64,000 bases of DNA, taken from the NCBI RefSeq assembly GCF_014645835.1, contig NZ_BMMM01000013.1, forward strand, positions 126,010 through 190,009, written 5' to 3'. Positions 8,717-17,664 of this stretch are shown here, one piece after another; positions within the stretch are counted from its first letter, which is position 1, and each line of letters starts with the position of its first letter. Both the position numbers and the translations under genes were made by a program. Source of the stretch: Streptomyces albiflavescens (GTDB lineage Bacteria; Actinomycetota; Actinomycetes; Streptomycetales; Streptomycetaceae). Below the pieces are notes generated by a model that was not told where the DNA came from, ran no database searches, and was given only the letters and a program-made list of their open reading frames with translations.

Positions 8717-9703
8717 TCAGGCTGCCTGGGGCGCGGTGATCGACGGCTGGGAACCGAGGACGTCCTCGCCGTACAGGTCCTGCACCCAGTTGGTCTGGTA
8801 GATGGTCTCCAGATACCGCTCACCCAGGTCCGGGGCGATGGCCACCGCGGTCAGCTCCCGTCCTTCCTGCCGGGCCAGCCAGTCCATCGCGCCGCTGACC
8901 ACTGTGCCGGTGGAACCCCCGAAGAGAAACCCACGCCTGGCCAGCAGGTGACAGGCCCGGATGGTGTCGGCCTCCGCCACGCACACCACATCGTCCACAG
9001 AGGACTCGTCCAGCAGCGGCGGGCGCCTGCTGGTGCCCAGGCCGGGAATCATGCGCCGGCCCGGGGCGCCTCCGAAGGTCACCGAACCCACGCTGTCGAC
9101 GGCCACGATGCGTACCGGCCGGTGCCACTCGCGGAAATAGCGCGCACAGCCCATCAGCGTCCCGGTGGTGCCGGCACCGACGAAGAGCACATCCAGGTCC
9201 GGGAACTGTCGGGCGATGGCCGGCGCGGTCCTGCGGTAGTGGGCCATGCCGTTGCTGGGGTTGGTGTACTGGTTGAGCCACACATAGCGATCATCGGAGG
9301 CGCACAGCGCACGGACGTGGTCGATGCGCGCGCCGAGGAAGCCGTCGACGGGGTCGGGCTCGGTGATGATGTGGACCTCGCCGCCCAGGGCCTCCATCGT
9401 CAGCCTGGTCGCCAGGTTGCAGCGGGAGTCGGTCACGCACAGGAAGCGGTAGCCCTTGCTGGCCGCGATCATGCTCAGCGCCACACCCAGGTTGCCCGAG
9501 GACGACTCGACCAGAACCGAGTTGGGCGTGAGCAGGCCGTCGCGTTCGGCGGCCTCGACCATTTCGGTGGCAGCCTTGAGCTTGATCGATCCGGCGAAAT
9601 TGAACCCCTCGCATTTGAGGAACAACGGGTGACCGATGGTTCGCTCAAGGTCGACGTAGAGGTCGTCCTCGTTGAAGGCCTGGGGAACGGATATGACGGG
9701 CAT
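8717..9703 (-). CDS. sbnA: SbnA-like synthase for 2,3-diaminopropionate precursor
   Basis: A 328-residue PLP enzyme of the cysteine synthase fold. SbnA of Staphylococcus condenses O-phospho-L-serine with L-glutamate to give N-(1-amino-1-carboxyethyl)-glutamate, which SbnB oxidises to L-2,3-diaminopropionate. Visible here are the PLP Lys region (NFAGSIKLKAA, Lys41), the substrate loop VESSSGNLGVALSM, the phosphate-binding GAGTTGTLMGCARYF, and GGSTGTVVSGA near the C-terminus. Length matches SbnA better than CysK. ATG at 9703 has GAGGAG seven bases upstream. It is divergent from the Pls-like gene, with sbnB at the far end of the cluster. Confidence 0.88.
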   Translation of the reverse strand: MPVISVPQAFNEDDLYVDLERTIGHPLFLKCEGFNFAGSIKLKAATEMVEAAERDGLLTPNSVLVESSSGNLGVALSMIAASKGYRFLCVTDSRCNLATRLTMEALGGEVHIITEPDPVDGFLGARIDHVRALCASDDRYVWLNQYTNPSNGMAHYRRTAPAIARQFPDLDVLFVGAGTTGTLMGCARYFREWHRPVRIVAVDSVGSVTFGGAPGRRMIPGLGTSRRPPLLDESSVDDVVCVAEADTIRACHLLARRGFLFGGSTGTVVSGAMDWLARQEGRELTAVAIAPDLGERYLETIYQTNWVQDLYGEDVLGSQPSITAPQAA

Positions 9704-10299
9704 GTTCGTCTCCTCGACTTCGACGGAGTCCCGCCCGGCCGCCGATCCGTCTCGGCCCGGCCCGGGGGAAAATTCGGCGGCGACTTGCGATTCGCCGGAA
9801 TACATTCAGTACGCCCGAATCGGCGCAGCCTTGTCATGCCACCGAAATTCGGGACTTGACACGCACCCTGTTCGCGCGCAGGCGTCTGTGGCTGCGCCCG
9901 GGGGAGGGGCTGAATCGGCTGCCGGCACCAGGGCCGCGGCCACTCCCGCGAGCTGCCGCATGCATATACCGCGCCCATGACCTGCCCGATCGTGGTACCT
10001 GGCCCGCACCGGAAACACCGGGCCGGAGGGCGGGTCAACTCAATTCCCGGGTGATTTCCCCACGGATTGAACGGGTGCCTGCGATACGCGGCCATAAGTC
10101 GGGCGACGCGCTCGGAAAGCAGGGGATCGCGGGGCCGATGACCGGCAAAGCTGTCGGGTTATCAAGATCGACGTGTTGCGTCAAGCCCCGAAATTCAGGG
10201 GCAGGACAGGAATTCCCCGGCCAGGCGTACTGGAGAGGCGGGCATCGCGAAACCGTCCGCACCGAACCACGTCGACCGAAATGTCCTCAGGGAGCTCAC
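9704..10299. promoter_or_regulatory. Divergent control region of the Dap/Pls-like cluster
   Basis: 596 bp separate the divergent sbnA and Pls-like starts, so promoters for both directions should lie here. The stretch 9770-9860 is less GC-rich than its surroundings. A TTGACA hexamer occurs at 9856-9861 on the plus strand, but I cannot find a matching -10 at normal spacing. No regulator gene is encoded here. Confidence 0.4.
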
Positions 10300-12951
10300 G
10301 TGATAGGGAAATCTGTCGAAGTCTTGTCGGCTGTTCCGGCTGACGTCTCGACCCTCCAGGGTGGCGGGGACGCCGGCCCGGCGACCGGCACCGAGAGACT
10401 TCTGGCCGAGGTGCTGGCCGGCGTCGTGCGTGTCGAGCAGGTACCGGCCGACAGCCACTTCTTCAACGACCTGGGCGCCGATTCCCTGGTCATGGCCCAG
10501 TTCTGTGCGCGGGTCAGGAAGCGGGCGGACTTGCCGACGGTGTCGATGAAGGACATCTACCGGCACCCCACAATCCGGAGCCTGGCCACCGCGCTCGGCG
10601 ACGCCGTGCCCACGCCCGGCCCGTCCCCGGCCTCGGCTGCGGACGTGTCGGTACCGGTGCAGACACCGACCGATGCGGGGGCTGCGAACGCCATGCCGGC
10701 ACGGACCGAGGCGGCGGCGCGAGCCGAGGTACCGGCAGCCGGAAGTACACGGCGCTACATCGTGTGCGGAACGCTGCAGTTCCTGATCTTCCTGGGCTAC
10801 TCCTGCCTCGCAGCCCTCGTCGGCACGCAAGGCTACGAGTGGATCTCCGCGGGCTCGGGCCTGTTCGACCTCTACCTGCGGTCGGTCCTGTTCGCCGGCG
10901 CGAGCTTGCTGGGCCTGTGCGCCTTCCCGATCGTGGCGAAGTGGGCGCTCATCGGCCGCTGGCGATCGGGCGAGTTTCCCCTGTGGGGCATGGCCTATCT
11001 GCGGTTCTGGGTCGTCAAGACCCTGATCCGCAGCAGCCCGCTGCGCCTGTTCGCCGGTTCACCGCTGTACGTGCTCTATCTCAGGGCGCTCGGCGCGAGG
11101 ATCGGAAAAGGCGTCACGATCCTGTCTCACGCCCTACCGGTCTGCACCGACCTGCTCACCGTCGGTGAGGGCACGATCATCCGCAAGGACGTACTTCTGT
11201 CCTGCTACCGCGCCCATGCCGGCCTGATCCAGACCGGCCCGGTCACCCTCGGCCGCGACGTCCTCGTCAGCGAGCACACGGTCCTCGACATCGAGACCTC
11301 GATGGGCGACGGCGCTCAGCTGGGCCACGCCTCCTCCCTGCGCACCGGCCAGGTGGTGCCCGACGGGGAACGCTGGCACGGCTCGCCGGCGCAGCCGACC
11401 GAGGTGGACTACCGGACGGTCGGCCCGGCCGACTGCTCCACCGTCAAAAGGACCGTGTACGGCGTTATGCAGCTGCTGAATCTGCTGGTGGTGGTTCTGC
11501 CGCTGGCGGTGGGCGGTGTGAGCGTCCTGTTGGCCGAGTTTCCGCAACTTCATGCGCTCGTGAACCCGCAGCGGGTGGACGTCACCAGCCCCGCCTTCTA
11601 CGCCTGTGCGCTGACCGCTTCCCTGGTGCTCTTCCTCGGCTCCCTGCTCGTCGGCCTCCTCGTCGTGGGCATCGTGCCGCGTTTGCTCAACCGGGCCATC
11701 AAGCCAGGCAAGGTCTATCCGTTGTATGGGTTCCACTACGGCGTCCACCGGGCTGTCGCGCTGATGACCAACAGGAAGTCCCTCAACACGCTCTTCGGCG
11801 ACAGCTCCGGCATCGTCCACTACCTGCGCTACCTCGGATACGACCTGTCCCGCTTCGAGCAGACCGGGTCGAACTTCGGCACCGAACTGAAGCACGAGAA
11901 CCCGTACCTGAGCGCTGTCGGAACCGGCACCATGATCGCCGACGGACTGTCCCTCATGAACGCCGACTTCTCGAGCACGTCGTTCCGCGTGTCCCGCACG
12001 TCGATCGGGCCCCGTAACTTCCTCGGAAACCGCATCGCCTACCCCGCACAGAGCAGGACCGGTGACAACTGCCTGCTCGCCACGAAGGTCATGGTGCCCA
12101 TCGACGGACCGGTGCGCGAAGGCGTGGGCCTGCTGGGCTCACCCAGCTTCGAGATCCCGCGCACGGTGATGCGGGACAACAGGTTCAACCACCTGCAGAC
12201 CGGCGACGAGCTGCGCCGCCGCCTGGCCGCCAAAAACAGGCACAATGCCGCAACCGTCGGCCTGTACCTGCTGGCGCGGCTGATCCACTTCTTTGTGATC
12301 ACCCTCATCACCATGGGTGCGGTCGACCTCTACCCCTCGCTCGGTGCGCCGGCGATCGCACTGGCAGGCGTCCTCACCCTGACGTTCACCGTCGTCTACT
12401 TCGCGCTGATCGAACGGGCCTCCACCGGATTCAAGCCCCAGAAGCCGCTGTACTGCTCGATCTACGAGCCCTCTTTCTGGCGCCATGAACGCTTCTGGAA
12501 GATGGCCTCGATCGACTACATCCAGGTCTTCGACGGCACGCCCTTCAAGAACGTGATCCATCGGCTGCTCGGGGCCCGGATCGGCAAGCGGGTCTTCGAC
12601 GACGGCTGCTTCTTCCCGGAGCGCACCCTCGTCACCATCGGCGACGACAGCACGCTGAACGCCGGGACCGTGGTCCAGTGCCACTCGCAGGAGGACGGCG
12701 CCTTCAAGTCCGACCGCAGCGCCCTCGGCAGCGGCTGCACCCTCGGGGTCGGCGCCTTCGTCCACTACGGCGTGACGATCGGCGACGGAGCGGTGCTCGC
12801 CCCCGACTCCTTCCTCATGAAGGGCGAGGAAATCTCCCCGCACGCCCAGTGGGGAGGCAACCCTGCCCGGGAAATGCCGGACAACGAAGCCCATCTCGAG
12901 GGCCGCCGAGAACACCGGGCCACCCACGCCGCCCCGGCCCGCGGCCACTGA
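10300..12951 (+). CDS. Carrier protein fused to Pls-type membrane/hexapeptide domains (NRPS, no adenylation domain)
   Basis: An 883-residue membrane protein. Residues 25-105 are a peptidyl carrier domain with phosphopantetheine Ser62 in DLGADSLVMAQ. After a linker rich in Ala and Pro come three repeats of a transmembrane pair followed by a left-handed hexapeptide region (membrane pairs near 152-215, 405-490 and 660-720). This is the C-terminal plan of epsilon-poly-lysine synthetase (Pls; TIGR02353 terminal domain), where the tandem soluble domains form peptide bonds between free amino acid and the carrier-bound chain. The usual N-terminal adenylation domain is missing; the next gene supplies one. 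GTG at 10300 has GGAG five bases upstream. Confidence 0.85.
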   Translation: MIGKSVEVLSAVPADVSTLQGGGDAGPATGTERLLAEVLAGVVRVEQVPADSHFFNDLGADSLVMAQFCARVRKRADLPTVSMKDIYRHPTIRSLATALGDAVPTPGPSPASAADVSVPVQTPTDAGAANAMPARTEAAARAEVPAAGSTRRYIVCGTLQFLIFLGYSCLAALVGTQGYEWISAGSGLFDLYLRSVLFAGASLLGLCAFPIVAKWALIGRWRSGEFPLWGMAYLRFWVVKTLIRSSPLRLFAGSPLYVLYLRALGARIGKGVTILSHALPVCTDLLTVGEGTIIRKDVLLSCYRAHAGLIQTGPVTLGRDVLVSEHTVLDIETSMGDGAQLGHASSLRTGQVVPDGERWHGSPAQPTEVDYRTVGPADCSTVKRTVYGVMQLLNLLVVVLPLAVGGVSVLLAEFPQLHALVNPQRVDVTSPAFYACALTASLVLFLGSLLVGLLVVGIVPRLLNRAIKPGKVYPLYGFHYGVHRAVALMTNRKSLNTLFGDSSGIVHYLRYLGYDLSRFEQTGSNFGTELKHENPYLSAVGTGTMIADGLSLMNADFSSTSFRVSRTSIGPRNFLGNRIAYPAQSRTGDNCLLATKVMVPIDGPVREGVGLLGSPSFEIPRTVMRDNRFNHLQTGDELRRRLAAKNRHNAATVGLYLLARLIHFFVITLITMGAVDLYPSLGAPAIALAGVLTLTFTVVYFALIERASTGFKPQKPLYCSIYEPSFWRHERFWKMASIDYIQVFDGTPFKNVIHRLLGARIGKRVFDDGCFFPERTLVTIGDDSTLNAGTVVQCHSQEDGAFKSDRSALGSGCTLGVGAFVHYGVTIGDGAVLAPDSFLMKGEEISPHAQWGGNPAREMPDNEAHLEGRREHRATHAAPARGH

Positions 12952-12988
12952 CACCGCGACACCGGCGAAAAGCAGAGGAAACGAACCG

Positions 12989-15502
12989 ATGGCAACGTAT
13001 GTGAACCGCACTCAGACGAACAGGGAGTACTGGCGCGGCGTACTGACAGCCGGCGGATTCACCCCCGCCCCATGCTGGACCCACCACCCGGAGACGGGCG
13101 TGGGGGAGTACGAGACACAAGCCTCCGACGACACGGTGACCGGGCTGCGCCGGCTGGTGGACGAGCTGGGTATGCCGCTCGATTCGCTGTTGCTGGCCGC
13201 GCACGCCAAGGTGCTCGCGGTGCTGTGCGGAGAGCGGGAAATCACCACCGGCTACGTCACCGAGGGCGGCCGCCCGCTGCCGTGCCGGCTGACCACTGCA
13301 CCCGCCTCATGGCGGGAACTGCTGCAGAACACCCACCAGGTCGCCGCTGAACTGCGGGCACACCAGGACGTCCCGGCCGAGGACATCGACACGCTGAGGC
13401 GCGAACTGGGTCTGACCGGGCCGCCGTTCGAGACCGTCTTCGATCCCACCGCGATCGACGGGGAGCTCACCGAGGACACCGCGCTGTGGGTGGGCATCCG
13501 TCACCGCGACGGCAGGCTCGTGCTGCGGCTGCGCTACCGCACGGACCGGCTCGACGCCGACAGCGCCGCCCGCATCGCCGGCTATCACCTGACCGCACTC
13601 GCGCAGATCACCGCCGATCCCGACGCCGGACACGCACACCAGAGCCTGCTGTCCGACGAAGAGCGGCGATTCCAGCTCGAGCAACTGGCCGGACCGGTCC
13701 GGGAGTTGCCGAACGCTCGGGTGCATGAGCTGTTCGAGGACCGGGTGCGGATGCATCCGGATGCCGTCGCCGCCGTGCACGCCGGCCGGCAGTGGACCTA
13801 TGGGGAGCTCAATGCCCGGGCAAACCGGCTGGCCCGCGCCCTTGCAGCTCGCGGGCTCGGCCGCGAAGGCGTCATCGCGGTGGTGACCGAACGCAACCTG
13901 GACTGGCTGGCCGCGGTCCTGGCGGTCTTCAAGGCCGGAGGTGTCTACCTCCCCATCGAGCCGCACTTCCCGGCCGAACGCATCGCCGCCGCTCTCTCCC
14001 GCGCCGAATGCACCCTGGTGCTGACCGAACCCGGCAGCACCACCACCCTCGACCAGGCACTCGACTCCCTGCCCGAAGTCGACAGGCTCCTCGTCGACAC
14101 GGCCTACGAGGAAGACCACGCCGACGATGATCTCGGCATCCACGTCGCGCCCGACCAACTCGCCTACATCTACTTCACCTCGGGCTCCACCGGTGAGCCC
14201 AAGGGGGCGATGTGCGAGCACGTGGGCATGCTCAACCATCTCTACGCCAAGATCGACGACCTCCATATCGGCGAAGGGCAAGTGATGGCCCAGACCGCTC
14301 CCCAGTGCTTCGACATCTCCCTGTGGCAACTGGTCGCCGCACTCCTGGTCGGCGGGCGGACCCTGCTCGTCGAGCAGGACGCCATCCTCGACGTCCCCCG
14401 CTTCCTCGACACCATCACGGACGGCAGTGCCACCGTCCTGCAGGTCGTGCCCTCCTACCTCGAAGCCCTCCTGACCGAACTCGAACAGCGCCCCCGCACG
14501 CTGCCCGACCTGCGATACGTGTCGGTCACCGGGGAGGCGCTGAAGAGGGAGCTCGCCGAGCGCTGGTTCACCTCTCAGCCCGGGACCAGGCTGGTCAACG
14601 CCTACGGTCTCACCGAGACCTCGGACGACACCAACCACGAGGTCATGGACCGGGCGCCGGAACGCATCCTGCTCGGCCGCGCGGTCAACAACGTGCACAT
14701 CTACGTCGTCGACGAGCACCTCGCACCAGTGCCGCTGGGCGCCCCAGGTGTGATCGCGTTCTCCGGGGTCTGTGTCGGCCGCGGCTACATCAACGACCCC
14801 GAACGCACCCAGGAGGCCTACCTGGCCGATCCGCACCGCCCAGGCATGCGGCTCTACCTCGGCGGCGACTACGGACGCTGGCATCCTTCGGGGAAGCTGG
14901 AGTTCCTCGGCCGCCGCGATGCCCAGGTGAAGATCCGCGGGTTCCGGATCGAGATCGGCGAGATCGAGAACACCCTGCTCCGCGTCCCCGGTGTCCGCGA
15001 TGGCGCGGTGGTGGTGGCCGAACGCACCGACCAGAGCAAACACCTGGTCGCCTGCTACGCCGCCCCGAAGCCCCTGGACGCCGGGATCCTCGCCTCCCGG
15101 CTGGGTGCCTCGCTGCCCGCCTACATGGTCCCGGCGGCTTTCCACTGGTGCGAAAACCTGCCGCTGACCGCCAACAGCAAGATCGACAAGAAGGCACTGG
15201 CGGCGCTCGCCGCCGAACTCGCCACGACCGAGGACGACCACGAGCCGCCGGTTTCACCGACCGAGCATCGGCTGGCAGCCGCATGGGGACACGTCCTCGG
15301 CGTCGCACAGGACCACATCGGACGCCGCGACCACTTCTTCGATCGCGGCGGCACCTCCCTCTCGGCGGTGAAACTCGCCATCGCCCTGGACCGCGCCGTG
15401 TCCCTCAAGGACGTCACCGCACACCCGGTCCTCACCGACCTCGCCGCCCTGGTCGACCACCGAACCGAGCGCCACGCGACCGAACCCATGACCTCCTCTT
15501 GA
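12989..15502 (+). CDS. NRPS module: partial condensation domain, adenylation, carrier
   Basis: 837 residues. Residues 1-230 resemble only the C-terminal lobe of a condensation domain and lack the HHxxxDG catalytic motif. The adenylation domain (about 235-740) has YFTSGSTGEPKG near 395, NAYGLTET near 545 and the NSKIDKKAL Lys motif near 730. By hand alignment to GrsA its specificity residues read D-I-W-Q-S-T-A-D-D-K; the paired Asp would suit a basic amino acid such as Dap, but this is inference. The carrier Ser is S790 in DRGGTSLSAVKL. There is no thioesterase. It starts 37 bp after the Pls-like gene, with AGAGGAA upstream, so it is almost certainly in the same operon. Confidence 0.87.
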   Translation: MATYVNRTQTNREYWRGVLTAGGFTPAPCWTHHPETGVGEYETQASDDTVTGLRRLVDELGMPLDSLLLAAHAKVLAVLCGEREITTGYVTEGGRPLPCRLTTAPASWRELLQNTHQVAAELRAHQDVPAEDIDTLRRELGLTGPPFETVFDPTAIDGELTEDTALWVGIRHRDGRLVLRLRYRTDRLDADSAARIAGYHLTALAQITADPDAGHAHQSLLSDEERRFQLEQLAGPVRELPNARVHELFEDRVRMHPDAVAAVHAGRQWTYGELNARANRLARALAARGLGREGVIAVVTERNLDWLAAVLAVFKAGGVYLPIEPHFPAERIAAALSRAECTLVLTEPGSTTTLDQALDSLPEVDRLLVDTAYEEDHADDDLGIHVAPDQLAYIYFTSGSTGEPKGAMCEHVGMLNHLYAKIDDLHIGEGQVMAQTAPQCFDISLWQLVAALLVGGRTLLVEQDAILDVPRFLDTITDGSATVLQVVPSYLEALLTELEQRPRTLPDLRYVSVTGEALKRELAERWFTSQPGTRLVNAYGLTETSDDTNHEVMDRAPERILLGRAVNNVHIYVVDEHLAPVPLGAPGVIAFSGVCVGRGYINDPERTQEAYLADPHRPGMRLYLGGDYGRWHPSGKLEFLGRRDAQVKIRGFRIEIGEIENTLLRVPGVRDGAVVVAERTDQSKHLVACYAAPKPLDAGILASRLGASLPAYMVPAAFHWCENLPLTANSKIDKKALAALAAELATTEDDHEPPVSPTEHRLAAAWGHVLGVAQDHIGRRDHFFDRGGTSLSAVKLAIALDRAVSLKDVTAHPVLTDLAALVDHRTERHATEPMTSS

Positions 15503-15506
15503 ACCT

Positions 15507-15542
15507 CATCGAAAACCGCATCGAAAAAGAACCGCATCGAAA
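15507..15542 (+). repeat. Three short direct repeats between NRPS and dioxygenase genes
   Basis: CATCGAAA occurs at 15507-15514, 15519-15526 and 15535-15542 in an A-rich 64-bp spacer that is strikingly unlike the GC-rich surroundings. It sits just upstream of the GAAAGGA ribosome site of the dioxygenase gene and may keep the leader unstructured. Confidence 0.6.
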
Positions 15543-15566
15543 GACCACACCGAAAGGAAAAGCACC

Positions 15567-16571
15567 ATGTCCTACCCGACCACGGCGGCCCTCCTCAAGC
15601 TGGACCTGAACCCCGGCAAGCCCCCGATCCTGTACACCGAGACCCCTGACGACGTGTCGGCCTGGGCGGCTGAACACCACCGCGCACTGCGCGCTCTCGT
15701 CACCGAACACGGCTCGCTCCTCATCCGCGGCCTGCAACTGTGGGACGCAGAACGGGCCGGCGCCGTCCTCCACCGTCTGGCCCCGGCACGCATGACCGAC
15801 AAGGAAGCCTTCGCCCGTCGCCAGGAGTACACCCCGGGCGTGTACTCCTCCTCGGCATGGCCGCCGAACCAACCGATGTGCATGCATCACGAACGCAGCT
15901 ACGTCCTGCAGCCCCCGGGCCTCGTGCTGTTCGCCTGTCTGACCGCGCCCAGCGCCGGTGGAGCCACCGCCGTCGCCGACGCCGCCACCGTCCTGGAGGC
16001 ACTGCCCGCCGAGCTGGTCCAGCGCTTCGAACAGGAAGGCTGGCTGCTCACCCGCACCTACAACGACGAGATCGGCGCGCCCTACGCCGAGGCCTTCGGC
16101 ACCGACGACCGGAGGGCCATCGAGGACTACTGCCGCGCCGCCGCCATCGCATTCGCCTGGCAACCCGACGGCAGTCTGAGCACCCGCCAGCGCCGCCCCG
16201 CCGTGACGGTCCACCCGGTCACCGGCCGCCGCTGCTGGTTCAACCAGATCGCCTTCCTCAACGAATGGACGATCGAGCCCGAAATCCGTGAATACCTCAT
16301 CGAGGTGTACGGCGCCGAGTCACTGCCGTTCAACACCCGCTTCGGAGACGGCGACCCCATCGGCCCGGACGTCATCCAGCTCCTCAACGACACCTATACC
16401 GCCCACACCGCCCGCGAGCGGTGGAAGGCCGGCGACCTCATGCTCGTCGACAATGTGCGCACCGCGCACAGCCGGGAGGCCTTCCAAGGACCACGCGAGG
16501 TGCTCGTCGCGATGGCCGAGCCGCTGCGTCAGGCCCAGTGCCCGCCGACCGCCGAGGTGAGCGCCGCATGA
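15567..16571 (+). CDS. TauD/TfdA-family (SyrP-like) Fe(II)/2-oxoglutarate dioxygenase
   Basis: A 334-residue non-haem iron oxygenase. MHHERSY (His107, Glu109) is the first half of the facial triad and matches the HNE-type motif of SyrP, which beta-hydroxylates aspartate on a carrier protein. LFACLTAPSAGGATAVADA and VHPVTGRRCWFNQIAFLNEW are family core segments. NVRTAHSREAF supplies His301, followed by the 2-oxoglutarate Arg in GPREVLVAM. Within this operon it probably hydroxylates the activated amino acid or the product; the substrate cannot be told. It overlaps the sbnB-like gene by four bases (ATGA), so the two are translationally coupled. Confidence 0.88.
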   Translation: MSYPTTAALLKLDLNPGKPPILYTETPDDVSAWAAEHHRALRALVTEHGSLLIRGLQLWDAERAGAVLHRLAPARMTDKEAFARRQEYTPGVYSSSAWPPNQPMCMHHERSYVLQPPGLVLFACLTAPSAGGATAVADAATVLEALPAELVQRFEQEGWLLTRTYNDEIGAPYAEAFGTDDRRAIEDYCRAAAIAFAWQPDGSLSTRQRRPAVTVHPVTGRRCWFNQIAFLNEWTIEPEIREYLIEVYGAESLPFNTRFGDGDPIGPDVIQLLNDTYTAHTARERWKAGDLMLVDNVRTAHSREAFQGPREVLVAMAEPLRQAQCPPTAEVSAA

Positions 16572-17638
16572 CCACCGTCCGTTCCACCGCCATGGAGTCC
16601 GTCATGTCCCAGCCGCACACCGTGCCACCGTTCGCAGTGATCTCCGGCGCCCAGGTCCAGCAAGCCCTTCAGGACCGGGAAAAGCAGGTCGTGGACCTCG
16701 TCGAGGCCACCTACGAGCTGCACGCCGCCGGAGAGTCTGTCAACCCCCCTTCCTACTTCCTGCGTTTCCCCGACCGCCCTTCCTCCCGGATCATCGCGCT
16801 GCCCGCCTCGATCGGCGGGCAGGTGCGAGTGGACGGCCTCAAATGGATCTCCAGCTTCCCCGACAACGTCCAGTCCGGCATCCCCAGGGCCTCCGCAGTC
16901 CTGATCCTCAACGATCACGACACCGGCTACCCGTTCGCCTGCCTGGAAAGCTCCATCATCAGCGCCACCAGAACCGCCGCGTCCGCGGCACTGGCCGCCG
17001 ACCGCCTCACTCGCAACCGACAACGCCCCACGCGCATCGGGTTCTTCGGCACGGGCCTGATCGCCCGCTACATCCACACCTTCCTGACCGCCGTGGGCTG
17101 GTCCTTCGACGAGACCGGCGTCCACGACGTGTCCCCGGACAGCGCTGCCGGCTTCCGCGACTACCTCCGACAGACCTCCGCCGCCGGACAGATCACCCTG
17201 CACGACAGCCCCGAGGAACTCATCCGCTCCAGCGACCTCGTCGTCTTCGCCACCATTGCGGGCGAGCCACACGTCAGCGACCCGGCCTGGTTCGATCACA
17301 ACCCCCTGGTCCTGCACGTGTCCCTGCGCGACCTCGCGCCCGAGATCATCCTCGCCTCGACGAATATCGTCGACGACGTCGAACACTGCCTCAAAGCCGG
17401 CACCTCCCCCCACCTGGCCGAGCAGCTCACCGGCAACCGCGACTTCCTGCACGGCACACTCGCCGACGTCATGACCGGACGCGTCACACCCCCCACCGAC
17501 CGGCCACTGGTGTTCTCGCCCTTCGGCCTCGGAGTACTCGACCTCGCCGTCGGCACATACGTCTACGACGAGACGGCCCGCTCCGGGCAGCTCCGCGTCA
17601 TCGAGGACTTCTTCCACGACTTGCGTCGACACGGATGA
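16568..17638 (+). CDS. sbnB: SbnB-like 2,3-diaminopropionate-forming dehydrogenase
   Basis: A 356-residue protein of the ornithine cyclodeaminase/mu-crystallin fold. SbnB uses NAD to oxidise the SbnA product and release L-Dap plus 2-oxoglutarate. Seen here: NPPSYFLRFPD and RIIALPASIGG, the substrate-site VDGLKWISSFPDN, the helix LESSIISATRTAASAALAADRL, and the Rossmann motif GFFGTGLIARY near 162. Its pairing with an SbnA homologue is the strongest argument for Dap synthesis. The first ATG (16568) overlaps the dioxygenase stop; an alternative ATG at 16604 would give a length closer to SbnB of Staphylococcus. It is the last gene of the operon. Confidence 0.88.
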   Translation: MTTVRSTAMESVMSQPHTVPPFAVISGAQVQQALQDREKQVVDLVEATYELHAAGESVNPPSYFLRFPDRPSSRIIALPASIGGQVRVDGLKWISSFPDNVQSGIPRASAVLILNDHDTGYPFACLESSIISATRTAASAALAADRLTRNRQRPTRIGFFGTGLIARYIHTFLTAVGWSFDETGVHDVSPDSAAGFRDYLRQTSAAGQITLHDSPEELIRSSDLVVFATIAGEPHVSDPAWFDHNPLVLHVSLRDLAPEIILASTNIVDDVEHCLKAGTSPHLAEQLTGNRDFLHGTLADVMTGRVTPPTDRPLVFSPFGLGVLDLAVGTYVYDETARSGQLRVIEDFFHDLRRHG

Positions 17639-17664
17639 CCGGTTGCGCCGACACGGATGACCGG
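17621..17664 (+). repeat. 22-bp tandem duplication at the 3' end of sbnB
   Basis: TTGCGTCGACACGGATGACC plus GG at 17621-17642 is followed immediately by the same 22 bases with one change (T to C at position 6) at 17643-17664. The first copy contains the sbnB stop codon. The following bases up to 18047 show no gene. Confidence 0.85.

Noticed and set aside
9856..10299. An upstream extension of the Pls-like protein by 148 codons
   Set aside because: The extension has no carrier or other family sequence, and GGAG lies five bases before the GTG at 10300.
13307..15241. A 644-codon antisense frame within the NRPS gene
   Set aside because: Shadow of the strong adenylation domain frame; composition Gly/Val/Asp-rich without motifs.
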